From NCBI GenBank assembly GCA_028279885.1, contig JANQMX010000096.1, forward strand, positions 1 through 64,000: a DNA stretch of 64,000 nucleotides, given 5' to 3'. Shown piece after piece: positions 1-9,065 of this stretch. Each line of letters begins with the position of its first letter. The first letter of the stretch is position 1. The notes under the pieces are model-generated. The model did not search any database. It saw only the letters and a list, made by a program, of their open reading frames with translations, and was not told the origin of the DNA. A program made the position numbers and the translations under genes. The DNA is from Rhodovibrionaceae bacterium. GTDB lineage: Bacteria; Pseudomonadota; Alphaproteobacteria; Kiloniellales; DSM-21159.

Positions 1-39
1 TCTTTCCAGGGCATCGGCCACCTCCTGGCCGACGTCTAG
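1..39 (+). CDS. C-terminal tail of a truncated ORF, possibly a transposase component
   Basis: The first frame of the window is open from base 1 and ends at TAG 37-39, giving a 12-residue tail ending in GHLLADV. It lies directly before a pair of 21-bp direct repeats (43-88) of the kind found at insertion-sequence ends, so a transposase or IS helper gene cut by the window edge is my guess. Nothing in 12 residues identifies a family, and a second frame is also open here, so this call is weak. Confidence 0.25.
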   Translation, partial: SFQGIGHLLADV

Positions 40-42
40 AGC

Positions 43-88
43 TGTCACCCATGTATCCGGTCTACAGTGTCACCTATCTATCCGGTCT
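43..88. repeat. Paired 21-bp imperfect direct repeats, likely IS end
   Basis: Two copies of a TGTCACC-N7-TATCCGGTCT-like unit lie at 43-63 and 68-88, differing at two or three positions and separated by 4 bp. Multiple about-20-bp terminal repeats are characteristic of some insertion-sequence ends (the IS21 type is the example I know). The other end of any element would lie outside the window to the left, so element type and completeness cannot be judged. Confidence 0.45.
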
Positions 89-94
89 GAACCG

Positions 95-160
95 CCCACA
101 CCCCCGCCCGACCAACCCATGGCATGGTACCCTAGTGGGTTGGTCGGGCGGGGGTGTGGG
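95..160. repeat. Perfect 25-bp GC-rich inverted repeat
   Basis: Bases 95-119 and 136-160 are exact reverse complements around a 16-base loop that contains a GGTACC site. It lies between the putative IS end and the 3' end of the glutamate dehydrogenase gene. It would fold into a very stable hairpin on either strand. There is no T-run immediately after it on the minus strand, so a classical intrinsic terminator for gdh is not obvious, although a T-run does follow the gdh stop codon directly. Confidence 0.7.
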
Positions 161-197
161 CCGGCACCGCGCAGCGCCGAATGCGCCCAGAAAAACC

Positions 198-3100
198 TTA
201 CCCCACCATGCTCTTGAGCTGCCGGTTGGCCACCGCGAGCATGGCCAGATCCGGCGAGGTGGTCTCCAGCTCGGCGATCAGCTGATCGCTGCGGCGCACC
301 TGCTGCGGGCGCGTCTCAGCCCAGGCGTCGATGGCTTTGGCCGGTGCGACTTTACCGCAGTTGCCGCCGTCCAGCACCCGGGTGGTCAGCTCATACTGCT
401 GGGCATAGAGATCGTCGACGATGGCGGTGACCGCCAGCTTGTCCCAGGCGTTGTCGCTCGGCAGCTGCTTGGAGGCGCGCCGCAGGGAGTCGAAGCCGAA
501 GCGCTCGCCAACCTTGAAATAGGCCGTGGCGGCCTTGGCCACCGGCAGCTTGCATTGCTCGGCGCAGCGAACCACATCGCCGATCGGCGATAGCTCGGCG
601 AAGCCTGCCATGGCTTCGGCCAGTGCCTTGGGCACGCCGTCGTCGCTGAACTGCTTGGCTTTCTGCTCGAACACGCGCCTTTCCTTCGGCGAGAGCAGCT
701 CTGCCAGATTGGTCGCCAGCTCGCGCGCGCCGGCCTGGTAGCGCTTGATGCAGCCGGTGATGTCCAGGGGATGCGTCTCTTCCCGCAGCAGCCAGACGAC
801 CAGGCGTTCGGTAAGGCGGCCGCACTCGATCAGCATGGCGGCCTGGGTTGCGGCGGGCACCTTGTTGTCCAAGGCCTCGATCTCCGCCCAGCGCGTGCGC
901 AGATCGAGGATCTCCCGCGCGGCCACGCAGGCGCGACCGATCTCCTCGACGTCCATGCCGGTCTTCTCCCGCACTTCATGCACGAAAGTAATGCCCAGTC
1001 GGTTGATGACGGAGTTGGTCGCCTGCGTCGCGATAATCTCGCGCGAAAGCTGATGAGCCCTGATGTCCTTTCCATGCTTCTTCTGCAGTGGCTCGGGGAA
1101 GTAGCGCTCCAGGCTCTCGACCATATAGGGGTCGTCGGGCAGGGCGCTGCCCAGCAGCTCGTCGTAAAGGTCGATCTTGGCGTAGGACAGCAGCACCGCC
1201 GTCTCCGGCCGGGTCAGGCCGATGCCCGCCTTATGGCGCTCTTCGATCGTCTCGTCGTCGGGCAGGAACTCGATCGCCCGGTCGAGCTTGCCCGCCCGCT
1301 CCAGGCTTCGCATGAAGCGGACCAGCCGGTCGAGCAGATGGTGGCCCAGGGTGTGGGTGATGGTGATGGCCTGGGACTGCAGGTAGTTGTCGCGCAGCAC
1401 CAGCGCCGCCACCTCGTCGGTCATCCGCTCCAGGAAGTTGTCGCGCTGCTTGCGGCTCATGCGGCCGCTGCGCTCCACCTCGCCCAGCAGGATCTTGATG
1501 TTGACCTCGTGGTCGGAGCAGTCGACGCCGGCCGAGTTGTCGATCGCATCGGTGTTGAGCCGCCCGCCGCCCAAGTCGTAGGCGATGCGCGCGCGCTGGG
1601 TCATGCCGAGGTTGGCGCCCTCGCCGATCACCGCGCAGTTGAGCTCGTCGGCGTCGACCCGGATGGCGTCGTTGGCCCGGTCGCCGGCCTCCGCCTGGCT
1701 CTCCTCCCGCGCCTTGACGTAGGTGCCGATGCCGCCGAACCACAGGAGGTCGCAGTGGCTCTTGAGGATGGCGTGGAGCAGCTGATTGGGCGTCACCTTG
1801 TCCTTGTGGAGTCCGAAGAGCTTGCGCATCTCCGGGCTGATGTCGACCGACTTGGCCTTGCGGTCGAAGACGCCGCCGCCCTTGGAGATCAGCGAGGATT
1901 TGTAGTCGGTCCAGCTCGAGCGCGGCAGGTCGAAGAGGCGCTTGCGCTCCTTCCAGCTCTTGGCCGCGTCGGGATTGGGGTCGACGAAGATGTGCAGGTG
2001 GTTGAAGGCGGCGATCAGCTTGATCTTCTTGGACAGCAGCATGCCGTTGCCGAAGACGTCGCCCGACATGTCGCCGACGCCGATCACCGAGAACTCTTCC
2101 TCCTGGATGTTCTTGCCCATCTCGCGGAAGTGGCGCTTGACCGATTCCCAGGCGCCGCGGGCGGTGATGCCCATGGCCTTGTGGTCGTAGCCGGCCGAGC
2201 CGCCGGAGGCGAAGGCGTCGTCGAGCCAGAAGCCGTAGTCGGCGGAGACGCCGTTGGCGATGTCGGAGAAGGTCGCCGTGCCCTTGTCGGCCGCCACCAC
2301 CAGATAGGGGTCGTCGCCGTCGTAGCGCACCACCTGCTTGGGCGGGACAATCTTGCCGTCCTTGATGTTGTCGGTCAGGTCGAGCAGGCCGCGAATGAAG
2401 GTCTTGTAGCTGGCGATGCCCTCGGCCATCCAGGCCTCGCGCCCGGCTTCCGGCGGCGGCAAGCGCTTGGGCAGGAAGCCGCCCTTGGAGCCGACGGGCA
2501 CGATGACGGCGTTCTTGACCTGCTGCGCCTTGACCAGACCCAGGACCTCGGTGCGGAAGTCCTCGCGCCGGTCGGACCAGCGCAGGCCGCCGCGCGCGAC
2601 GGGCCCGAAGCGCAGGTGCACGCCCTCGACCTGCGGCGAGTAGACGAAGATCTCCCGGTAGGGCTTGGGCTCGGGCAGGTCCTCGAGGTCCCGGCTGTCG
2701 AGCTTGAAGGAGATGTAGTCCTTGCGGCTACCGTCCTCGGCGAGCTGATAGTAGTTGGTGCGCAGGGTGTTCTGAATGAGGTTGAGATAGCGCCTCAGGA
2801 TACGGTCGTCATCCAGGCTGGTGACGGAATCCAACATCCCCAGAATTTCGCCGGCCAGCGCCTTCTCCTTGAGAGCGCTGGCGGTCTTGCCCTTCTTGCC
2901 GATCGGCTCGAAGCGCAGCTGGAAGAGCTCCGACAGGTGGGCCGTGATGACCGGATGGCTGGCCAGCGCCTCTTCGATACGCTCCTGGCTGAAGGGGATG
3001 CCGACCTGGCGCAGATACTTGCTGTAGGCGCGCAGCACCTTGATCTCGCGCTCCGACAGGCCGGCCGAGAGCACCAGGCCGTTGAAGCCGTCGTCTTCCA

Positions 3101-5063
3101 TGCGGCCGTTCCAGACCTGCTGGAAGACCTCGTGAAAGGCCTCGCGCACCTGCTCGATATCCATTCCGTCGCCGGAGCGCAGGCGCATGTTGAAATCCTG
3201 CACCCAGATGCAGGGCCCACCGAACGGCAGGGAGACCTGGAAGGGGACCTCGCTGATCACCTTGAGGCCCATGTGCTCCAGGATAGGCAGCACGTCGGAC
3301 AGCGCGAGCGGCCCGTTCTGGTCATAGACCTTGAGATGGACGACCTCTTGCTCCGCCTTGTGCGGCCGGTAGAGATCGAGGGCCAGGCGATTGTCGTCGG
3401 CGGCCAGCTGGATGCTGCGAATGTCGGCCACCGCGTCCTTCGGATGGAACTTCTCTTGGTAGCTGATCGGGAAAGCCCGCTCATAGCGCTCGAAGAGTTC
3501 CAGGCCGTCGCGCTCGCCTTGCTCTTCGAACAAGGCGACACGCAGGCCGTCGGTCCAGGAGCGCGCCGCCTCGGCCAGCGTCTCTTCCAGCGCATCGAGG
3601 TCGACGGGCGGAATGTTGCCCTGCTCGGTCTTGACGATGAAATGCAGACGCACCAGCGGCATCTCGCCGAGAAAAGTGTAGAAGGCGCTGATCCGGCCGT
3701 GGAACGCCTCCGCCAAAATGTCCTGCACCTTGGTGCGCAGGCGCGCGTCGAAGCGGTCGCGCGGCACGAAGATCAGGCAGGACACGAAGCGCTCGAAGAG
3801 GTCGCGGCGGACGAAGAGCGCGGTGCGCTGGCGTTCCTGCAGATGGACGATGCCGCTGGAGATCCGCCGGAGTTCCTCGGTGGAGATCTGGAACAGCTCG
3901 TCGCGCGGATAGGTCTCCAACACATGCTGCAAGGACTTGTAGTCGTGACTGTTGGGCGGGAAGCCGGAGCCTTGCAGCACGCCGTCGACCTTCTTTCGCA
4001 GCAAGGGAATGGCCCGCGGCGAGCGCGAGTAGGCCTGCGAGGTGAAGAGGCCGATGAACAGCCGCTCGCCGATCACCTGCCCCTTGGCGTTGAACTTCTT
4101 GACCGCGATCGCATCGACATGGGCGTCGCGATGCACGGTGGAGCGGCGGTTGCCCTTGGCGATGCGCAGCAGCTTGCGGGACTTGACCCAGGCCTGCACG
4201 TCGGACGGCAGCTGGCCCAGGTTGCGCAGGCCGTCGAACACCGAATAGTCCATCTCGCGCAGCAGGCCGAGCCCGGCGTCGGGGTCGATGCGGGCGACGG
4301 CGGACTTGCCCTTGCCCTGGAAATCGTACTCGCGGAAGCCGAGGAAGGTGAAGTTCTCGTCGTTCAGCCATTCCAGGAAGGCGATGCCCTCTGAGATCTC
4401 GGCGCGCGGCAGCTTGGGCGGCGTGCGCTCGATCTCGCGGATCAGCTCGCGGCAGCGCTCGCGCATGATGCGCCAGTCCTCGACCGCGGCCCGCACGTCC
4501 TTCAGCACTCCGGTAAGCCGCTCGACAATGGCGGCATGGCGCTGCTTGGGCTGCTCGTTGATCTGGATGAGCATGCAGGACTCGCCGCGGAGCCCGGACA
4601 ACTCCGCGTCTTCATAGCTGGCGATGTCCACCAGCTTGCCGGACTCGTCGCGCTCGATCGGGATGATCGGGTGGATGACCAGGCGCACCTCTGCCCGCAT
4701 GTAGTTGAGCGCCGCGGTGATCGAGTCGACCAGGAAGGGCATGTCGTCGTTGATGATCTCGATCGCCGTATGGACCGAGCGCCAGTTGGCCTCGCAGTCG
4801 TCGGAGTTGCGGATGCGGATCTTCGCCGTATGGGCTTTCCGCGTCTCGGCGAAGTCGAGCAGCGAGAGCGCCGCCTTGGCCAGGGTCTCCGAGGCCTCGC
4901 CCACCAGGTCGCTGGGGGAGACGTTGGCATAGAAAGCTTCGACGAAGCGCCCGGCGAGCGCGCCGCTGTACTTGCTGCCGTTGCTGGGTGCGCAGTCCTT
5001 CCTTGCGGCGCGGACGGCGTCCTGGATCAGCGGTGCGAGATGCTCTTCGTGAAAGGCGGGCAT
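198..5063 (-). CDS. gdhB: NAD-specific glutamate dehydrogenase, large 180-kDa type
   Basis: The 1621-residue product oxidatively deaminates L-glutamate to 2-oxoglutarate and ammonia using NAD+, in the cytoplasm, feeding amino-acid carbon to the TCA cycle. The length matches the bacterial 180-kDa GDH class. The catalytic core carries GLRWSDRREDFRTEVLGL near residue 820, the lysine-bearing KNAVIVPVGSKGG near 850 and a nucleotide-binding-like stretch GVGDMSGDVFGNG near 995. The long N-terminal part is the regulatory, ACT-like region typical of the class. The start is the ATG at 5063, in an MPAFHEEHLAPLIQ context. It is apparently monocistronic; the upstream gene ends 140 bp away. The gene symbol follows usage for this class; the family call is firm. 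Confidence 0.95.
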   Translation of the reverse strand: MPAFHEEHLAPLIQDAVRAARKDCAPSNGSKYSGALAGRFVEAFYANVSPSDLVGEASETLAKAALSLLDFAETRKAHTAKIRIRNSDDCEANWRSVHTAIEIINDDMPFLVDSITAALNYMRAEVRLVIHPIIPIERDESGKLVDIASYEDAELSGLRGESCMLIQINEQPKQRHAAIVERLTGVLKDVRAAVEDWRIMRERCRELIREIERTPPKLPRAEISEGIAFLEWLNDENFTFLGFREYDFQGKGKSAVARIDPDAGLGLLREMDYSVFDGLRNLGQLPSDVQAWVKSRKLLRIAKGNRRSTVHRDAHVDAIAVKKFNAKGQVIGERLFIGLFTSQAYSRSPRAIPLLRKKVDGVLQGSGFPPNSHDYKSLQHVLETYPRDELFQISTEELRRISSGIVHLQERQRTALFVRRDLFERFVSCLIFVPRDRFDARLRTKVQDILAEAFHGRISAFYTFLGEMPLVRLHFIVKTEQGNIPPVDLDALEETLAEAARSWTDGLRVALFEEQGERDGLELFERYERAFPISYQEKFHPKDAVADIRSIQLAADDNRLALDLYRPHKAEQEVVHLKVYDQNGPLALSDVLPILEHMGLKVISEVPFQVSLPFGGPCIWVQDFNMRLRSGDGMDIEQVREAFHEVFQQVWNGRMEDDGFNGLVLSAGLSEREIKVLRAYSKYLRQVGIPFSQERIEEALASHPVITAHLSELFQLRFEPIGKKGKTASALKEKALAGEILGMLDSVTSLDDDRILRRYLNLIQNTLRTNYYQLAEDGSRKDYISFKLDSRDLEDLPEPKPYREIFVYSPQVEGVHLRFGPVARGGLRWSDRREDFRTEVLGLVKAQQVKNAVIVPVGSKGGFLPKRLPPPEAGREAWMAEGIASYKTFIRGLLDLTDNIKDGKIVPPKQVVRYDGDDPYLVVAADKGTATFSDIANGVSADYGFWLDDAFASGGSAGYDHKAMGITARGAWESVKRHFREMGKNIQEEEFSVIGVGDMSGDVFGNGMLLSKKIKLIAAFNHLHIFVDPNPDAAKSWKERKRLFDLPRSSWTDYKSSLISKGGGVFDRKAKSVDISPEMRKLFGLHKDKVTPNQLLHAILKSHCDLLWFGGIGTYVKAREESQAEAGDRANDAIRVDADELNCAVIGEGANLGMTQRARIAYDLGGGRLNTDAIDNSAGVDCSDHEVNIKILLGEVERSGRMSRKQRDNFLERMTDEVAALVLRDNYLQSQAITITHTLGHHLLDRLVRFMRSLERAGKLDRAIEFLPDDETIEERHKAGIGLTRPETAVLLSYAKIDLYDELLGSALPDDPYMVESLERYFPEPLQKKHGKDIRAHQLSREIIATQATNSVINRLGITFVHEVREKTGMDVEEIGRACVAAREILDLRTRWAEIEALDNKVPAATQAAMLIECGRLTERLVVWLLREETHPLDITGCIKRYQAGARELATNLAELLSPKERRVFEQKAKQFSDDGVPKALAEAMAGFAELSPIGDVVRCAEQCKLPVAKAATAYFKVGERFGFDSLRRASKQLPSDNAWDKLAVTAIVDDLYAQQYELTTRVLDGGNCGKVAPAKAIDAWAETRPQQVRRSDQLIAELETTSPDLAMLAVANRQLKSMVG

Positions 5064-5202
5064 GGTAGGCGTTCCTCGACCCGTTCGTCGCGCCGGCCTC
5101 TCGTGCGGCGGAGGCGGCTTCTTCCGCGGTCGTTCGTCACTATAGCTTCTTGATGTAAAAACTTAAGCTCGGGTTAGGTCACTTTTTGTTTGTGACCAAT
5201 GT

Positions 5203-7161
5203 CTAGAGCGCACTGGCGACCTTCAAGCCTTCCAGCACCGCCTCTTCCGCCGTGCGCGGGGCTAGACAGTCGCCGACCCGATGCAGCGCGCCCGGATAGT
5301 CGCCGAGGGTCTCGGCGAGCGTATCGTTGCTGTGCGGCGGCTGGCAGACCACCAGGGTGTCGACCTCCTCCAGTACCATCGCCTCGCCGCTCGCCGTGTG
5401 CTGCAGGTAGACGCTGTCCCCGTCGGCGCCGAACAGGCGGGCATAGGGGGTGATCTCGACACCCAGGCGATGCAGCGTGCCGACCGCCTGGTCGCGGACG
5501 TAGAAGGGAACGCCTTGCCCTGCCATCAGGCCGTTGACCATCAGGCGGACGTGGCAGCCGTCGCGGGCCAGGCGCTCGGCGAGCCCGAGGCCGACCCAGT
5601 CGCAGCGCCAGTCGGCGATCACCACGCGCTGGCCGACGTTGGCGCCCTCCTGCAACACCTGCCAGGCGGTCACCACGTGGGCGTCCTCGCCCAGCTCCAG
5701 TTGCGGTGCCTGGGGCAGCGCGCCGGTGGCCAGGATGACGCTATCCGGCGCCTCGCGGGCGATCAGCGCGGCATCGGCCTGGGCGTTCTTATGCAGCGTG
5801 GCGCCGGCCCGCTCCGCCTCCCGCACCAGGTTGGTGGCGATGCCGCCGAACTCGGCCCGGCCGGGCAGCAGCTGGGCCAGCAGGGCCTGGCCGCCGAACT
5901 GGCCGGCCGCTTCGTAGAGGCTGACGTCGTGGCCGCGCTCGGCCGCCACCGCGGCGGCTTTGAGCCCGCCGGGCCCGCCGCCGACCACCAGAACCTTCTG
6001 TCGTGCGCGCGCCGGCTGCCGTGTGCCGTAACGAAGTTCGCGCCCGGTCTCCGGGTGCTGGATGCAGGAGATGGGATAGCCGAGGTGGAAGTGGCCGATG
6101 CAGGCCTGGTTACAGGCGATGCAGGCGCGAATCTCCTCGGCCTCGCCGCGGCGTGCCTTGTTGGGCATCTCGGGGTCGCAGATCATGGCGCGGGTCATGC
6201 CGCACATGTCGGCTTGGCCGGTGGCGAGGATGCCCTCGGCCGTCTGTGGCTGGTTGATGCGGCCGGCGACGAAGACCGGAATGGCGACCTTGGCTTTCAC
6301 CTGGGCGGCGAAGGGCGCGAGATAGCCGGTTTCGATGGCCATAGGCGGGACGATGTGGATGGCGCCGCCAAGAGAGGCCGAGCTGCCGGCGATCACGTTG
6401 ACGTAGTCGAGGCTGGGCGCCAGCGCTTCGATCGCCGCCAGCGACTCGTTTTCCTCCAGGCCCTCGGGATCCTTCTCGTCGCCGGAGATGCGCAGGCCGA
6501 CGGCGATCTCGCCATTCGTTTCGGCGCGGATGGCGGCGAGGATCTCCTCCAGGAAGCGCAGCCGTCCCGCGAAGCTGCCGCCGTAGGCATCCTCGCGCAG
6601 GTTGGTGCGCGGGCTCAGGAACTGGGCCGGCAGATAGCCGTGGCTGGCGACGATCTCGACGCCGTCCAGGGCCGCCTCGGCCATCAGCCGTGCTGCAGTG
6701 CCATAGCCGGCGATGATCTCCTCGATCAGCGCCAGGTCGAGCGGCCGGGGCACCACGTGAAAGCGCTCGCTGGGCACGGCGCTGGGCGCGTAGGCGACCG
6801 GCAGGGCGCCGTCGCCGCTTTCCATGATCTCGCGGCCGGGGTGGAAGAGCTGGCCGTAGAGGCGGCAGTCCTCGGCATGGCAGCTCTCGGCCAGGCGGCG
6901 AAAGCCGGGAATGCAGTCCTCCTCGGTGGCCATCAGCATGTGGCTGGTATAGCGGGCGGACTCGTGCACGCCGGCGACCTGGGCGACGATCAGCCCGGCG
7001 CCGCCCTTCGCGCGGGCCTGGTGATAGGCGACCAGCGCGTCGTTGACGCCGCCGTCAGCCGGCAGGTTGGTATCGTGGCCGGTGGAGAGGATGCGGTTCT
7101 TGATTTCCCGCCCCGCCACCCTCAGCGGCGAGAAGAGATGGGGAAAGGTGCCAGCTGTCAT
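5203..7161 (-). CDS. FMN/FAD/4Fe-4S oxidoreductase of the old yellow enzyme family (dimethylamine dehydrogenase-like)
   Basis: The 652-residue protein has a TIM-barrel OYE domain (about residues 5-340, with HGYL-x3-FLSP-x-TN-x-R-x-D-x-YGGS near 174-196). A four-cysteine cluster motif follows (C347, C350, C354, C366), then a Rossmann nucleotide-binding domain (GGGPGG at 394-399). This order is that of trimethylamine/dimethylamine dehydrogenases, 2,4-dienoyl-CoA reductase and N-methylproline or dimethylglycine demethylating subunits. The substrate is not determined; a secondary or tertiary amine is plausible. The ATG at 7161 is supported by a GGGCTG-like site upstream. It is divergent from the DUF3775 gene and downstream of no obvious partner, so electron acceptor and pathway are unknown. 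Confidence 0.85.
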   Translation of the reverse strand: MTAGTFPHLFSPLRVAGREIKNRILSTGHDTNLPADGGVNDALVAYHQARAKGGAGLIVAQVAGVHESARYTSHMLMATEEDCIPGFRRLAESCHAEDCRLYGQLFHPGREIMESGDGALPVAYAPSAVPSERFHVVPRPLDLALIEEIIAGYGTAARLMAEAALDGVEIVASHGYLPAQFLSPRTNLREDAYGGSFAGRLRFLEEILAAIRAETNGEIAVGLRISGDEKDPEGLEENESLAAIEALAPSLDYVNVIAGSSASLGGAIHIVPPMAIETGYLAPFAAQVKAKVAIPVFVAGRINQPQTAEGILATGQADMCGMTRAMICDPEMPNKARRGEAEEIRACIACNQACIGHFHLGYPISCIQHPETGRELRYGTRQPARARQKVLVVGGGPGGLKAAAVAAERGHDVSLYEAAGQFGGQALLAQLLPGRAEFGGIATNLVREAERAGATLHKNAQADAALIAREAPDSVILATGALPQAPQLELGEDAHVVTAWQVLQEGANVGQRVVIADWRCDWVGLGLAERLARDGCHVRLMVNGLMAGQGVPFYVRDQAVGTLHRLGVEITPYARLFGADGDSVYLQHTASGEAMVLEEVDTLVVCQPPHSNDTLAETLGDYPGALHRVGDCLAPRTAEEAVLEGLKVASAL

Positions 7162-7293
7162 GCAGCCCTGCCCGGGCGGTGCCCACTTGAAAGGGTGGCC
7201 TGACCTGTGTCAAAGGGCGCCGACGATCCGGCGCCTAGAGTTGCGGAATGCGGTCGAAACATCCTCGAAGCCCAGGAATAAGGGAGAGTTACC

Positions 7294-7698
7294 TTGTTGA
7301 CCATTGCCCTTGAGCACGTCTGTTTCCTCATCGTCAAAGCACGGGAATTCGACGTCAAGGTTGAGGTGGTGGAGCCGGATCCTGGCTCCAATCCCGGCGA
7401 CGAGGATATGCGCGAGGTGCTGGAGGATTACCCAGACGATCCGGTTCAGGAAGAGCTGACCAGCTTCATCGACGGCCTGAGCTACGACGAGCAAGTCGAT
7501 CTGGTCACCCTGGCCTGGCTCGGCCGCGACGACTACTCGGCCGAGGACTGGGCCGAAGTGCGCCAGCAGGCAGCCGAGGCCCACAACAACCGCACGGCGG
7601 CCTACCTGCTCGGCATGCCGCTGCTCGGCGACTACCTGGAAGAGGGCATCTCGTTGTTCGGCCTCTCCTGCCAGGACTTCGAGATGGGCCGGCTGTAG
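7294..7698 (+). CDS. DUF3775 family protein
   Basis: This 134-residue acidic protein contains the DUF3775 pattern, including LTSFIDGLSYDEQVDLVTLAWLGR and an ending of the form LLGDYLEEGISLFG. The start appears to be TTG at 7294, 6 bases after a clear AAGGGAGAG ribosome-binding site (about 7280-7288). No ATG lies in the early frame. DUF3775 has no established function. It is transcribed towards the HTH regulator that follows after 48 bases and may be co-transcribed with it. Confidence 0.8.
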   Translation: MLTIALEHVCFLIVKAREFDVKVEVVEPDPGSNPGDEDMREVLEDYPDDPVQEELTSFIDGLSYDEQVDLVTLAWLGRDDYSAEDWAEVRQQAAEAHNNRTAAYLLGMPLLGDYLEEGISLFGLSCQDFEMGRL

Positions 7699-7746
7699 CA
7701 GGCTTCCCTTGAAGCGGCCGCCCGGCGGTGCTTGCTTGAGCCGGTT

Positions 7747-8640
7747 ATGCCGGAGTTCCTGACCACCAAGGAAGTCGCAGAGCTCTTGCGGCTCAAGGAG
7801 CGCAAGATCTACGAGCTGGTGAGCGAGGAGGCGATCCCCTTCAGCCGCGTCACCGGCAAGCTGCTGTTCCCGCGCGGGCTGGTCGAAAGCTGGGTGCTCA
7901 AGCATGTCGAGCATCGGGAGCATCTCGACGGTCTGGATCGGCTGCCCCCGGTCATCGGCGGCAGCCACGACCCTCTGCTCGACTGGGCCCTGCGCGAGTC
8001 GGGCAGCGCGCTTGCGACCCTCTACGGCGGCAGCCTGGACGGGCTGGAGCGGCTCGGCCGGCGCGAGCTGCTTGGCGCCGGCCTGCACGTCTACGAGCCG
8101 GCCACGGAGGACGGGACCGAGAACTGGAACCGCAAGCACGTGGCCCAGGCCCTGCCCGGCCTGCCCGTCGTGCTGATCGGCTGGGCCCGGCGGCAACAGG
8201 GGCTCGTGGTGCCTTCGGGTAATCCCAAGGGCCTTGCCAGGCTGGCGGACCTGGCCGGCTGCCGCGTTATTCCGCGCCAGAGCCAGGCGGGCAGCCGTCT
8301 GCTGCTCGATCATCTGCTGCAGGTCGAGGGCCTGGCCGACGCCGCCATCACCCTGGTCTCCCCGCCGGCGCGCAGCGAGGCTGACGTCGCTTCCGCCGTG
8401 GCCGAGGGCAAGGCGGATGCCGGCTTCGCCATCGAGGCGGTCGCCCGCCAGTATCGGCTCGACTTCGTGCCCCTGGTGGAAGAACGCTACGACCTCGCCC
8501 TCTGGCGCCGGCACTACTTCGAGCCGCCGATGCAGCGCCTGCTGGCCTTCTGCCGCACGCCGGCCTTCGCCGCCCGCGCCGCCGAGCTCGGCGGCTACGA
8601 CATCGGCTGTCTCGGCGAAGTGCAGTTCAACGGGTTTTAG
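7747..8640 (+). CDS. HTH regulator with periplasmic-binding-protein-like sensor domain, probable tungstate/molybdate regulator
   Basis: The product has 297 residues if it starts at ATG 7747; a TTG five codons upstream is the alternative. Residues 1-50 form an excisionase-type winged helix (FLTTKEVAELLRLKERKIYELV). The rest resembles the PBP-like domain (PF12727 type) related to molybdate/tungstate-binding proteins, with LARLADLAGCRVIPRQSQAGSR and a late FCRTPAFAARAAELGGYD. This one-component architecture joins DNA binding to oxyanion sensing. It is convergent with the tup ABC operon (9066-11437), which makes repression or activation of tup by bound oxyanion the natural hypothesis. Which anion is bound is inferred only from the neighbour. 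Confidence 0.8.
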   Translation: MPEFLTTKEVAELLRLKERKIYELVSEEAIPFSRVTGKLLFPRGLVESWVLKHVEHREHLDGLDRLPPVIGGSHDPLLDWALRESGSALATLYGGSLDGLERLGRRELLGAGLHVYEPATEDGTENWNRKHVAQALPGLPVVLIGWARRQQGLVVPSGNPKGLARLADLAGCRVIPRQSQAGSRLLLDHLLQVEGLADAAITLVSPPARSEADVASAVAEGKADAGFAIEAVARQYRLDFVPLVEERYDLALWRRHYFEPPMQRLLAFCRTPAFAARAAELGGYDIGCLGEVQFNGF

Positions 8641-9065
8641 CGCTAGACGGTCGCTCTAACGCCGGTCGATCGAATCACCCGACGGTTCGGTCCCCTCTAC
8701 TCGTCATCCCGGCCAAGGGCTTCGCGTGAGCGAAGGCCGCGAGCCGGGAACCATCCATCGGCCTGCGCATGTCATCGACATGGACCCCGGATCAAGTCCG
8801 GGGTGACAGTCAGGGGTGCGGCACAGCCGGTGCGACTTTCTCTCCCTTCGTCACCCCGGAAGGGCCTCGTGAGAGGCGACATCCGGGGCTCGCGTAGAGA
8901 GTTGCCGAAGGCAGCCACAAGCCCGGACTGTGCCTACCGCTGGATACTCGGGCCTTCGCCGCGCCGAAGGGGCTTCGGCCCCGCAGGCGGGTCTTCGCCG
9001 CTTCGCGGCTCGCCCAAGTATGACATCCTGAGAGAAACGGCCGGCGCGCCAAAAAAAGTGGCCCT
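8641..9065. repeat. Dispersed palindromic repeat cluster A
   Basis: This 425-base gap between convergent genes holds four GC-rich palindromic units and no gene. They are a TCATCCCGG...CCGGGAACCAT unit (8703-8753), a TGGACCCCGG-ATCAAGT-CCGGGGTGAC hairpin (8780-8807), a TCACCCCGGA...TCCGGGG unit (8850-8888) and a 107-bp unit (8930-9036). The last reappears inverted at 26251-26358. Short open frames inside the cluster look like chance. Confidence 0.85.

Noticed and set aside
95..160. Simple intrinsic terminator for gdhB
   Set aside because: The stem is far longer than usual, and no T-run follows it on the minus strand; reported as an inverted repeat instead.
51..593. 180-residue plus-strand frame through the IS end and gdhB 3' region
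   Set aside because: It crosses the direct repeats and the 25-bp hairpin and then runs antisense to gdhB; no domain.
771..4394. 1207-residue open frame antisense to gdhB on the plus strand
   Set aside because: It mirrors the GC-rich codon bias of gdhB, has no recognisable domain and no credible start; the minus-strand gene accounts for the DNA.
5281..7203. 640-residue frame opposite the OYE-family gene
   Set aside because: Shadow of a GC-rich gene; composition is G/A/V/L-rich without motifs.
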